A stretch of 43,605 bases of DNA from a virus. The stretch spans positions 1-43,605 of IMG/VR virus record IMGVR_UViG_3300046466_000204; one strand, 5' to 3'. Made by a program: the position numbers and the translations under genes. A model generated the notes under the pieces. It saw only the letters and a list, made by a program, of their open reading frames with translations. It had not been told where the DNA came from and did no database searches. Numbering within the stretch: position 1 is the first letter of the stretch; each line of letters opens with the position of its first letter. Positions 14,070-21,165 of the stretch are shown here, in pieces.

Positions 14070-14417
14070 TTACAATAACGCTGCCGCCTGTTCTTCGTTT
14101 CCCTCAACTTCTCCCGCGCCTAGCGTTTGAGCAATTATTTCACCACAAACCCTAATACCATCTGCGAGGCCAGCTTCCCAAACATCTTTTTTTATGTCCG
14201 CTTCTTTGATGTCATTGCCGCCCCCTCTTACAACAGGGGTTATAATGGCAATAATCTCTTCAGTCGTTATGTCTGCTTCAGAAAGAGATTGCGCCACCTT
14301 GACAATACCTTTGCCCATTTGACGCTCTATACGCATGATAACGTCTAACGTCACCTTGCCTTTATATTTCTTCTCCCCCAGAACTATCTCTAGCTCCCCG
14401 CGCTTTGGATTTGACAT
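14070..14417 (-). CDS. Tail assembly chaperone, upstream frame (GTA gp10-like)
   Basis: The 115-residue protein starts NPKRGELEIVLGEKKYKGKV, the pattern of the GTA-gp10/TAC family, with a helical middle (LDVIMRIERQMGKGIVKVAQ) and an acidic C-terminus. AAGGAG seven bases upstream fixes the start, which lies 56 nt inside the preceding gene. Near its end the codons GAG GGA AAC create the slippery heptamer G-GGA-AAC in the zero frame, which would divert a fraction of ribosomes into the downstream chaperone frame. It acts in the cytoplasm during tail tube assembly. Confidence 0.8.
   Translation of the reverse strand: MSNPKRGELEIVLGEKKYKGKVTLDVIMRIERQMGKGIVKVAQSLSEADITTEEIIAIITPVVRGGGNDIKEADIKKDVWEAGLADGIRVCGEIIAQTLGAGEVEGNEEQAAALL
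14097..14103 (-). promoter_or_regulatory. -1 ribosomal frameshift slippery site GGGAAAC
   Basis: On the minus strand the heptamer G-GGA-AAC is in the X-XXY-YYZ phase of the upstream chaperone (codons at 14102-14100 and 14099-14097). The -1 frame after it has no stop until 13876. Lambda uses GGGAAAG in the same role. Downstream stimulatory structure was not evaluated. Confidence 0.78.
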
Positions 14418-14634
14418 CCGCTTTCTCCTTGGCTTCTACCAATAATTCCTCGCCCCTCTGGGCAATATCGTGAACACTAGCGGCGGTATATGTTTGACCA
14501 CCACATTTGAATTTCCCATCCACCTTTAATTCTGAGGCAGGGGGAATATTAAAGATGGTGGCATCTTCATCAGACATCATGTGTCCGTTAAAGGTCTTAC
14601 CACCAACTTCAATTTCTACTTGAACCCAAGTCAT
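14362..14634 (-). CDS. Small tail-region protein, function unknown
   Basis: A 90-residue protein between the major tail protein and the chaperones, starting MTWVQVEIEVGGKTFNGHMM. The first half is beta-rich with FKCGGQTYTAASVHDIAQRG; the second is a charged helix ending in KARGARDSSGGEEI. It overlaps the chaperone gene by 56 nt. No family recognised; the position suggests a tube-assembly or minor tail role. Confidence 0.58.
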   Translation of the reverse strand: MTWVQVEIEVGGKTFNGHMMSDEDATIFNIPPASELKVDGKFKCGGQTYTAASVHDIAQRGEELLVEAKEKADVKSKARGARDSSGGEEI

Positions 14635-14637
14635 TCA

Positions 14638-15054
14638 TTACACCGTAGCGAATGTAATTGCGCCAGAGCTTTCAAAGGTAAAACTGTAAGTCACTTCACC
14701 ATTGTACTCGCCGCCATATTCAAGGGTGGTCAACATAAATGCACCTGTGAACGTACCAAAGTCAGGCACAAGGAACTGATAATTAGTTAAGGCTGATATG
14801 TTGAACTTGCCTTTGAGTGTTCCCTCTGATGTGCTGTCTGTGAAAACACCACTGCCTGAAACACTGACAGAGTTCACCCCACCCTGCGCCAAGATAGTTC
14901 TTGCATTGCTTGAGTCTTTATTTGTTACGTCAACCATCTCATCATTCAAGGTTAAAGATGTTGAACGCATACCACCGATTGTTGTGAAAACCTCTGGGCT
15001 TGCTGCATCACCGATTTTCATTAAGAGGGCTGAACCCTTTTGTGGACCTGGCAT
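14638..15054 (-). CDS. Major tail tube protein (TP901-1/GTA type)
   Basis: The 138-residue protein opens PGPQKGSALLMKIGDAASPE and has TIGGMRSTSLTLNDEMVDVT followed by NKDSSNARTILAQGG, the conserved N-terminal region of the Phage_tail_2 (TP901-1/GTA major tail) family. The middle strands and C-terminal TTLEYGGEYNGEVTYSFTFE complete the tube fold. It polymerises in hexameric rings around the tape measure protein. Preceded by AGGAG. Placed directly before the chaperones, as in other siphophages. Confidence 0.9.
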   Translation of the reverse strand: MPGPQKGSALLMKIGDAASPEVFTTIGGMRSTSLTLNDEMVDVTNKDSSNARTILAQGGVNSVSVSGSGVFTDSTSEGTLKGKFNISALTNYQFLVPDFGTFTGAFMLTTLEYGGEYNGEVTYSFTFESSGAITFATV

Positions 15055-15066
15055 TTTTAGTCTCCT

Positions 15067-15477
15067 TTAGCTATCCGCCACAACCGCACGAAATCTCATG
15101 ACACCGTGCCGTGTAATCCCATCACCCTCTGTGAGCGTTGTTTGAAACTCATGTTTCAAGTTCACCCCAGAAGCACCCGAAACAGTATATGACACATCAT
15201 TCAATGCGGCATATACCTGTTCCATGATTTCTTTTATATCACGGTTTCCGCGATATTGCGACCATATATGAATAGTCAACGTATGTTCATGCAAATCCTT
15301 ATCTTTTGCTGAGATATTGGTTGCTGTTTCATCACCAATAACAACATACGGATAAGCTGTATCTGTTGGCACATCATCAAACACACCAGTAATTGCATCA
15401 CCAGCATAATCAGTAATACTGGCGGCTGTTAGCTTGCCATATACCGCTTTCTGTAATTCCCAGCTATGCAGTGCCAT
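15067..15477 (-). CDS. Tail completion protein (DUF3168)
   Basis: The 136-residue protein matches DUF3168: LQKAVYGKLTAASITDYAGD, then DTAYPYVVIGDETATNISAK, EHTLTIHIWSQYRGNRDIKE and a C-terminal RFRAVVADS. This family (gp17 of SPP1 type) caps the tail end that joins the head. Start overlaps the stop of the HK97 gp10-like gene (TAATG). Confidence 0.88.
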   Translation of the reverse strand: MALHSWELQKAVYGKLTAASITDYAGDAITGVFDDVPTDTAYPYVVIGDETATNISAKDKDLHEHTLTIHIWSQYRGNRDIKEIMEQVYAALNDVSYTVSGASGVNLKHEFQTTLTEGDGITRHGVMRFRAVVADS

Positions 15478-15902
15478 TATTTAGCCTTCACCATCTGTTT
15501 AGCCAAACGATTAATCTTTGGTTTATTTTCTTCTAACGCGGGTTGCATGAAAGGTCTAGCCGCCATTTTAGATGTGCCAAACTCCAAGAATGATGAATAA
15601 TCAGCGCGGCTCTCTACATTAGCCCCTAGCCCATTGGTGTCTATATCTAAGACAATGTTATTTACTAGAAAGCCTGTGTCTGTGGCAGGGGGCTGCCCTG
15701 CGGCTGATGCTGTATGTGTTCTGCGCGGGTTGTACTTTTCATAAGTGACCCCAGATGCCGCCCCTTGATTAATAGATTGAACGGCTGTATTTCGCACCAG
15801 ATTGCCAGCCCTGCCAACCAAAGCCCTTAAACTACCCTCATAATCCTTGATTACAGCCTGTGTGCGGGGCTTGCGTACTATTTTGGTAGTTACCCTAGCC
15901 AT
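15477..15902 (-). CDS. HK97 gp10-family head-tail component
   Basis: The 141-residue protein has the HK97_gp10/neck pattern: SLRALVGRAGNLVRNTAVQS, then the conserved HTASAAGQPPATDTGFLVNN and SRADYSSFLEFGTSKMAARP with FMQPALEENK. These residues (GxPPxxDTGxL and EFGTxxxxARPFMxPA) are diagnostic. It sits in the head-tail interface or tail terminator of siphophages. Start overlaps the preceding stop by one base. Confidence 0.9.
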   Translation of the reverse strand: MARVTTKIVRKPRTQAVIKDYEGSLRALVGRAGNLVRNTAVQSINQGAASGVTYEKYNPRRTHTASAAGQPPATDTGFLVNNIVLDIDTNGLGANVESRADYSSFLEFGTSKMAARPFMQPALEENKPKINRLAKQMVKAK

Positions 15903-16234
15903 TAGGTTGCAACGCCTTCCTCGGCTAAAATTTCAAGATACTTATCACGCTCACCTTTGTTCTCAATTCTGCGAATATTAAACGTGCGAGTATAGCTTGC
16001 CCCATCCGCTGTGTAAGAATACAGGATGCGGTGCGCTACTGTAAGATTGCGCCTAAACCTTATTGTGATTTTGTGAGTTGTGCGACCTTCATTCTGGTCA
16101 CCAAAGAACCTCTCACCGCCACCTTGAGCCTCTATTCTGCCAAATGTGGTTGCAAACGTAGAAAATGCACCAGATGAACCGCCGCCACCATCTGCACTTG
16201 AACCCTTTGCTTGCAAAGCCAGAGAATGTTGCAT
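15902..16234 (-). CDS. Head-tail joining protein
   Basis: With ATG at 16234 the protein has 110 residues beginning MQHSLALQAKG; FATTFGRIEAQGGGERFFGD, HKITIRFRRNLTVAHRILYS and TFNIRRIENKGERDKYLEIL fit the Phage_H_T_join family (HK97 gp9/SPP1 gp16-like stopper). An unusual glycine/serine stretch lies at residues 14-22. A longer frame to 16267 would overlap the gp6-like gene and adds no family residues. Confidence 0.85.
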   Translation of the reverse strand: MQHSLALQAKGSSADGGGGSSGAFSTFATTFGRIEAQGGGERFFGDQNEGRTTHKITIRFRRNLTVAHRILYSYTADGASYTRTFNIRRIENKGERDKYLEILAEEGVAT

Positions 16235-16235
16235 C

Positions 16236-16907
16236 TTACCGATAGCCAAAACCCATACCCCCACCATAAGAGCTAACGCCGTATCTCATAATAACATAAG
16301 GCTGCAATAAAGAGGTAATCATCATTGGCGGGTTTAACGCTCTGCCCTCATCATCACCTCTGTGTTCATACAAAAATGAAATATATTCCAGCATAGCAAC
16401 ACGAATTGGCTCTGGGACAGTTGCCCTTGAATCGCCATAGCCAGTTATATATTCAACCTCTATTCCATTTGCATTGCGTAAATCTGTAGGCCATGACCCG
16501 CCATCACGCAGAACAATCCGCGCTGGCTCTCTTACCAAATCGCTGTAATAATTAGATGTAGCAAGAGTTGAGGCTGTGTTATCATCTGTGTATGACTTGA
16601 TGTGGGTTACTGACTGTACTGGTGACTTTGGCAATTCTATGTAATTTATTCTTGGCGTGTCAGAATATCCTGTGTGGAAACCCTCTTTAATAGGCACATC
16701 AACATAGCCTATTCCATCCAGCGATAAGGTAAATGTAGTCGTGAGCAATGTTCTGTTGGTGTAATCTTCTACCCAGAACCTAGCCGCCTGTATGAGATTA
16801 TCAACAAGTGTGGTGTCTACACCAGAGTCCAGCCGCAAATATGAAATGGTTTCAGCGGCATCAAGCGGCTCATTAGCTGGCGCAGTAGTTATTGTTAATC
16901 CACTCAT
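16236..16907 (-). CDS. Head-tail connector, gp6-like
   Basis: The 223-residue protein has ANEPLDAAETISYLRLDSGV then DTTLVDNLIQAARFWVEDYT and later RVAMLEYISFLYEHRGDDEG, the helical pattern of HK97 gp6-like connector/adaptor proteins with the phage-specific beta insertion between (LPKSPVQSVTHIKSY). It forms the ring under the portal. It is found here after the fibre genes rather than next to the capsid gene, unlike the usual order. Confidence 0.88.
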   Translation of the reverse strand: MSGLTITTAPANEPLDAAETISYLRLDSGVDTTLVDNLIQAARFWVEDYTNRTLLTTTFTLSLDGIGYVDVPIKEGFHTGYSDTPRINYIELPKSPVQSVTHIKSYTDDNTASTLATSNYYSDLVREPARIVLRDGGSWPTDLRNANGIEVEYITGYGDSRATVPEPIRVAMLEYISFLYEHRGDDEGRALNPPMMITSLLQPYVIMRYGVSSYGGGMGFGYR

Positions 16908-16916
16908 ATCAAGCCC

Positions 16917-17150
16917 CTACTTCCAAACTTCATCAGGCAAATCAGGCCATGTAAATTCAGATGGCCTTTTACTTAACACATCACTTTGTTTTCTAATAAC
17001 AAGAATTGCTGCTCTATATGTAACAAATTCAGCAATGCAATCATCAGTTAATCCACAATTTTTAAGCTGTGTCCAATCTGTCCTTTCTAAAATGTGCTGT
17101 GCCGCTAGATGAGCGTTAGGGGCTGATTGTGTCATTTGCGTTATACTCAT
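16917..17150 (-). CDS. Tail fibre assembly chaperone, APC type (copy 4)
   Basis: The 77-residue protein carries the Phage_tail_APC pattern: ILERTDWTQLKNCGLTDDCI, then YRAAILVIRK and the ending FTWPDLPDEVWK. It starts one base after the stop of the preceding fibre gene (17152-17787). Proteins of this family help fold or attach tail fibres. It differs more from the other copies (AIL in place of ALRDI) and so may be tuned to its own fibre. Confidence 0.7.
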   Translation of the reverse strand: MSITQMTQSAPNAHLAAQHILERTDWTQLKNCGLTDDCIAEFVTYRAAILVIRKQSDVLSKRPSEFTWPDLPDEVWK

Positions 17151-17151
17151 A

Positions 17152-17787
17152 TTAACTTACCTCCATCAAAGTTATTGTACTCACAGGACAGTTGTCGTAC
17201 AAATCAGCAGCGGTACTTTCCTGAAATCTATGACTTCTGTTTACAAAAATATAAGATGTACTTGTATAAGCATAACTCCTGAAAGCAATACTATAAGTTA
17301 GCGCACTTGTGCTATTTGGGTGATCTATAAGATTTAAGGCAACAGGAAGTAATCTATAAGTATCATCTTGACCACTATATGGCATAAAATTACCTGTGGA
17401 CGGTGGCCTATTTCCTTGACGAGTACCTTCAATAACGGCTCCACTTGCATCTAATAACTTAGTGCCTAGAGGGTGTGCGCCAGAGTTTGCTGTTACATTT
17501 TTATATACGTTAATAGCATTGTCATAACCAATTGTGCAGCCCACGTGGATAGAATATTGAACCAATATTTTGTTGCTTGAGCTTGTTGGTGTAATAGTGC
17601 AATTCAATCCTGTACAAACTTGCTCATGCCCAGCGGTTGTGATTGTGGTATTAAATTGGCCTTTAAAAACTGTTTGTTTAATCTGTACGATTTTACCCGC
17701 GCCTACTGTTGTTCCAGTAAATGTTGGGTTTCCAACAATGGTTGAAGTGCCGCCTACGAAATTCGCTAATGTTCTTGCTCTACTCAT
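17152..17787 (-). CDS. Tail fibre / receptor-binding protein candidate (A)
   Basis: The 211-residue protein starts ARTLANFVGGTSTIVGNPTF, a fibre N-terminus shared with the protein at 19367-19981 (ARTIADFVSGTTTITGNPTF), so the two attach to the same partner. The rest is beta-rich and different, ending VSTITLMEVS, an ending typical of small phage fibre heads. The shared N-terminus with divergent body suggests diversification by module exchange. Its APC-type chaperone gene follows directly. Confidence 0.7.
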   Translation of the reverse strand: MSRARTLANFVGGTSTIVGNPTFTGTTVGAGKIVQIKQTVFKGQFNTTITTAGHEQVCTGLNCTITPTSSSNKILVQYSIHVGCTIGYDNAINVYKNVTANSGAHPLGTKLLDASGAVIEGTRQGNRPPSTGNFMPYSGQDDTYRLLPVALNLIDHPNSTSALTYSIAFRSYAYTSTSYIFVNRSHRFQESTAADLYDNCPVSTITLMEVS

Positions 17788-17795
17788 ATCAACCC

Positions 17796-17978
17796 CTACG
17801 GCCTTTTAGGCCAATCATTATCTAATAAATTAGGCCAATTAGAATGTTCTGTTATATCTCGCAGTGCTTGGCGATAATCAATTTGCGCCTGTGTCATGGT
17901 CAAATCAGAACTAGCCCACCAATCGCAAGCAATGAGAAGCCTGTCACGCTCATGTTTATTGTGTTCTGCAATGCTCAT
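17796..17978 (-). CDS. Tail fibre assembly chaperone, APC type (copy 3)
   Basis: A 60-residue minimal version of the module: ERDRLLIACDWWASSDLTMT, then IDYRQALRDITEHSNWP and DNDWPKRP. The YRQALRDIT...WPxxP signature is the hallmark of the family. It starts one base after the stop of the 368-residue fibre gene. Confidence 0.78.
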   Translation of the reverse strand: MSIAEHNKHERDRLLIACDWWASSDLTMTQAQIDYRQALRDITEHSNWPNLLDNDWPKRP

Positions 17979-19085
17979 TTAAGCCTCGTCTGTTTCGTAA
18001 GTGAGTTGCACCATAACTTCTGAATCGTGGTCATTTGAACCTGTTGTATATACAGTTGTTGAAGTTATTGCAGATACAGTTCCACCAGCACTTGAATAGT
18101 AAAGTGTAATATCTTTTTTATCAGGCCTCCCAAATCCAACCCAATTGTAACTTGACCAACCACCAGCAGTGTCAACATTGAAATAAACGGTGGAAGTCAT
18201 TGGAAAATAATTTGTGACATTTTTTACTTTAAATGGCAGTCCCATAAATGCTAGGCCTTGTCCAGCCGCACCACCATTGGCAAAAGCTGCGGCTGAATAA
18301 TCTAGTTTAACAAATATAGTTGCGTGAACCATATCCCCTATTCTAACGTAATCGCCCTTTTGAATAGTATAAGACGCATCAGTAAACAAATTGCTTTCAT
18401 AGGCTGTTGTAACTCCTGCTGAAGAATAAATTGGGGTAAATGTACCAGTGCGATAAAAGGCATTAGTAGTTAAGTCAGGCATCTTGAAGTTTGAGGAATT
18501 GATGCTGACAGCCCCGCCAAACGTGCCACCAGCCGCCGCGCTAACTGTGTCGCTGACAACAAACTTTTCATATTTTACTATTTCAATAACTTGCCCTGCG
18601 CTTAACGCTGAAAGACCTGATATAGTATTGGCTGTGCTAGTATTGTAATCTGTACCCGCTACAAGCGATACGCCATTCAAGCTAACATCTAACTGTGCGC
18701 CAGCGGGAAATGTTATTGCCACACCGCTATCATCATTGCCGCTTATAGAGGTCTCGCTACCAGAGGCGGTCTTGTAATATCTTGTGCGTGTTACTTCAGC
18801 GTTATTCTTGGCAAGGTTAAAAACATCATAAGCAACAACCTCAATAACATCCTCATCTGCCAATGCTGATAATGAGCTTATGGTATTAGCTGTGCTTGTT
18901 CCGTAATCAACCCCATCAACCAACAGAACGCCGTTCAAATAGACATCCACATAGTTGCCATCTGTGAACCTAAGAGATGTGCCGTTATCATCAAAGCCAG
19001 AAATAGAAGTCGCACCCGCACTTGTCTGGGTAAAATAGAACCTCTCCCTGACTCCAAACTCTGGTGATTTACCTAAATATGGCAT
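17979..19085 (-). CDS. Tail fibre protein with duplicated N-terminal domain (B)
   Basis: The 368-residue protein opens MPYLGKSPEFGVRERFYFTQ, a T7-fibre-like attachment start common in marine phages. Two tandem copies of a domain of about 80 residues follow: the first contains VDVYLNGVLLVDGVDYGTST and the second LDVSLNGVSLVAGTDYNTST, both continuing ANTISxLSAL. The C-terminal half (from about residue 190) is a different beta-rich head. The duplication probably lengthens the shaft. Its APC chaperone gene follows immediately. Confidence 0.78.
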   Translation of the reverse strand: MPYLGKSPEFGVRERFYFTQTSAGATSISGFDDNGTSLRFTDGNYVDVYLNGVLLVDGVDYGTSTANTISSLSALADEDVIEVVAYDVFNLAKNNAEVTRTRYYKTASGSETSISGNDDSGVAITFPAGAQLDVSLNGVSLVAGTDYNTSTANTISGLSALSAGQVIEIVKYEKFVVSDTVSAAAGGTFGGAVSINSSNFKMPDLTTNAFYRTGTFTPIYSSAGVTTAYESNLFTDASYTIQKGDYVRIGDMVHATIFVKLDYSAAAFANGGAAGQGLAFMGLPFKVKNVTNYFPMTSTVYFNVDTAGGWSSYNWVGFGRPDKKDITLYYSSAGGTVSAITSTTVYTTGSNDHDSEVMVQLTYETDEA

Positions 19086-19094
19086 CGTTCTTCC

Positions 19095-19370
19095 TTATGG
19101 TTTCGTAGGCCAAGTAACATCATCTAGTGATGTAGCGTTATTTGTGATGTCTCTAAGGGCTTGTCGGTATGTTGTCTGGGCAGATGTAGCATCAGCCGTG
19201 TCAGACAAAGCCAAGTAATCTGTATCAGCCAATCGTTTGTTACGTTCAGTTCTCAGAGCCGCTATATCACGGTCAGCTTGACCATCAGTCCACGCTTTTA
19301 CTTCTGCGTTACGAGCCGTAATTTCATCAGAAGCCATATCAAGCAGTTGTCCGTTTACATATTTTTTCAT
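19095..19370 (-). CDS. Tail fibre assembly chaperone, APC type (copy 2)
   Basis: From ATG 19370 the protein has 91 residues: KKYVNGQLLDMASDEITARN, an N-terminal helix, then the family module RNKRLADTDYLALSDTADAT with TTYRQALRDITNNATSLDDV and the ending TWPTKP. The start overlaps the stop of the upstream fibre gene by four bases; an ATG two codons earlier (19376) is also possible. Best match of the four copies to the family pattern. Confidence 0.82.
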   Translation of the reverse strand: MKKYVNGQLLDMASDEITARNAEVKAWTDGQADRDIAALRTERNKRLADTDYLALSDTADATSAQTTYRQALRDITNNATSLDDVTWPTKP

Positions 19371-19981
19371 GTGCATCTTACCCCAAATAAATGGATTTTA
19401 GCCTTTTCTATATTTCCAGAACTAACACCAAAACGAATCCCACGAATTGTTTGGACACTTGAACTGTTTAAACCACCGTAAAAAGGACCGCCAGAATATA
19501 CATTGCTTTGATAATGACCTTGAATAAATCCACAGATAGTTGGTGGAACACTGTCTGTTGCGACAACATAATTCCTCCCAAGAAGGTTAAGAGTGCCTCT
19601 AGCACCCTCGTGGGTATCACTTCCTATGGTTGATGCTGTAAGAGCCATCAGGTTATCATCGTCTGCGCTTGAAACTGAATTGTCAGTGGTTGTGCAAAAG
19701 CCGTATGAATTAGCCGCTGTAATTTGTGCGCCGCTAGAATCAAGAAACCTACAGAAAAATCGTACACCGTCAGTAGAAGAGTGCATGTTAAAATAAAATT
19801 GCAGACTGTCGTAATCTGTGCTGAGATTATCATAATCAATAGTTGCTGCGGGAGTGCTGTAGGTAAGAGTGCTTATCAATTCCATAGAACCAGCCCCCGC
19901 TACAGTCCCAGAAAAAGTAGGATTCCCTGTAATAGTTGTTGTGCCAGAAACGAAATCTGCAATTGTCCTTGCCTGTGTCAT
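19367..19981 (-). CDS. Tail fibre / receptor-binding protein candidate (C)
   Basis: The 204-residue protein shares its N-terminus (ARTIADFVSGTTTITGNPTF) with fibre A at 17152-17787 but has an unrelated beta-rich body (TLTYSTPAATIDYDNLSTDY, later GPFYGGLNSSSVQTIRGIRF). The C-terminal part resembles a jelly-roll-like head. It is followed by the APC chaperone copy 2 with a four-base overlap. A role in host binding is inferred from context. Confidence 0.68.
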   Translation of the reverse strand: MTQARTIADFVSGTTTITGNPTFSGTVAGAGSMELISTLTYSTPAATIDYDNLSTDYDSLQFYFNMHSSTDGVRFFCRFLDSSGAQITAANSYGFCTTTDNSVSSADDDNLMALTASTIGSDTHEGARGTLNLLGRNYVVATDSVPPTICGFIQGHYQSNVYSGGPFYGGLNSSSVQTIRGIRFGVSSGNIEKAKIHLFGVRCT

Positions 19982-20010
19982 AGCATCCTCTTATTTAGTC
20001 TGCGTTTGTA

Positions 20011-20583
20011 TTATCCAGCTATTTCCATAAAAGTGACACTAGATTCTGTTGTATAATTGTAATTAGTACCATCATACCCAGAAATATTTAGGTAAAGTTT
20101 GTCTGCGCCGCCACCGCCACCACTTAACCCTGTTATCTTATAGGTTATAGGGTCAGTTGTGTCAGTTAAACCCTCTCCAGTTTCATCTAAAAAAATATAA
20201 CTTTGTGCGTGAATCCCATATCCCATAGCATTTTCTGACACAGAGTTGAAAATTTGGCCTGTGTACCCAGTGCCTTGCGCTGTTCTGCCATTACTTGTTC
20301 CAGTGGCTCCTTTGTTAACTATAGCATAGCTTCCACTGCCAATTTTTCTGTTCATGCAAATAATTGCGTTGTAAAGAGAAGTCATTTTTAAATTAAAATT
20401 AACGAGAATTTTACTGTTACTAACTGTTCTAGTAAAAGAATGTTCAGTTCCAAATAAATCAGTGTGAGTGTTGGATAAAGTTAAGTCACCAAACGCAGTA
20501 ATTGGGTTTGTTTGAACTTTCAAAACCTTACCGCCAGCAACAGTGCCATCAGTTGAGCCATTACTTATTTTAGATAATGCCAT
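20011..20583 (-). CDS. Tail fibre / receptor-binding protein candidate (D)
   Basis: The 190-residue protein begins ALSKISNGSTDGTVAGGKVL and ends TTESSVTFMEIAG. The glycine-rich stretch KITGLSGGGGGADKLYLNIS and the final S-S-V-T-F-M-E-I pattern are common in small fibre heads of marine phages. Unlike the other fibres it has no chaperone gene of its own directly after it; the next gene downstream is fibre C. Confidence 0.66.
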   Translation of the reverse strand: MALSKISNGSTDGTVAGGKVLKVQTNPITAFGDLTLSNTHTDLFGTEHSFTRTVSNSKILVNFNLKMTSLYNAIICMNRKIGSGSYAIVNKGATGTSNGRTAQGTGYTGQIFNSVSENAMGYGIHAQSYIFLDETGEGLTDTTDPITYKITGLSGGGGGADKLYLNISGYDGTNYNYTTESSVTFMEIAG

Positions 20584-20586
20584 ATC

Positions 20587-21153
20587 TTACTCCACCACAT
20601 CAGGCCAATTATTGATTGGCGCATTGCCACTTGGCTCATCGTCTTTCATTGGCGTGTCCCATAATGCCATAAACTCCGCTAAAGAGCTACAATCATTTAT
20701 ATCTTGCTCTATTGCCGCGCAAGCTGTGCGGATTGCCGCCCTATAAGTTGAGTATTTTGAAGCAATGTTTTTTGAGCTATCTTCTGCTTTTCTAACAACC
20801 ATCCAATCTGTAGGGGCAAGCAAGCTGTTGGCTCTTTGTTTGGTTTCTTTTATGTGTTTGTTTTTCAAGCCATCTGTTACGCCCTGTGCGCCTGTCATTT
20901 CATCTATGACTGCCTTACCCTCTCCATCTACCCATAGGGTATCTGTTAGGCTTTTTTCTACCAGCTTTCCATCTGCATCACGCCCAGAATAAAACTTGTT
21001 ATCAAAAGGCGCGGCTTCATCTTCCCAAACCAGACCTCTTGAGGTCTTTGTTGGTGTGTCCCACATAGCCCAATTTTTGGGATGCTGATAGCCCTCATCA
21101 TCAGTCCATGCCCTGCCTTCCTTCAAAGTCATGCTTTTATATTTCCACGGCAT
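20587..21153 (-). CDS. Extended APC-type fibre chaperone (copy 1)
   Basis: The 188-residue protein is a two-part version: an N-terminal domain (KYKSMTLKEGRAWTDDEGYQ and NWAMWDTPTKTSRGLVWEDE) and a C-terminal APC-like module with ETKQRANSLLAPTDWMVVRK, then KYSTYRAAIRTACAAIEQDI and the ending INNWPDVVE. The first part resembles small phage proteins with aromatic repeats encoded next to fibres. It follows the 950-residue fibre, suggesting it serves that protein. Confidence 0.7.
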   Translation of the reverse strand: MPWKYKSMTLKEGRAWTDDEGYQHPKNWAMWDTPTKTSRGLVWEDEAAPFDNKFYSGRDADGKLVEKSLTDTLWVDGEGKAVIDEMTGAQGVTDGLKNKHIKETKQRANSLLAPTDWMVVRKAEDSSKNIASKYSTYRAAIRTACAAIEQDINDCSSLAEFMALWDTPMKDDEPSGNAPINNWPDVVE

Positions 21154-21165
21154 TTCTATCTCCTA

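Noticed and set aside
11800-14100. Several plus-strand open frames of 60-100 codons opposite the tape measure gene
   Set aside because: They lie antisense to a well supported long gene, are Ala/Ser/Pro-rich as expected from the reverse frame of helical protein codons, and have no Shine-Dalgarno or family pattern.
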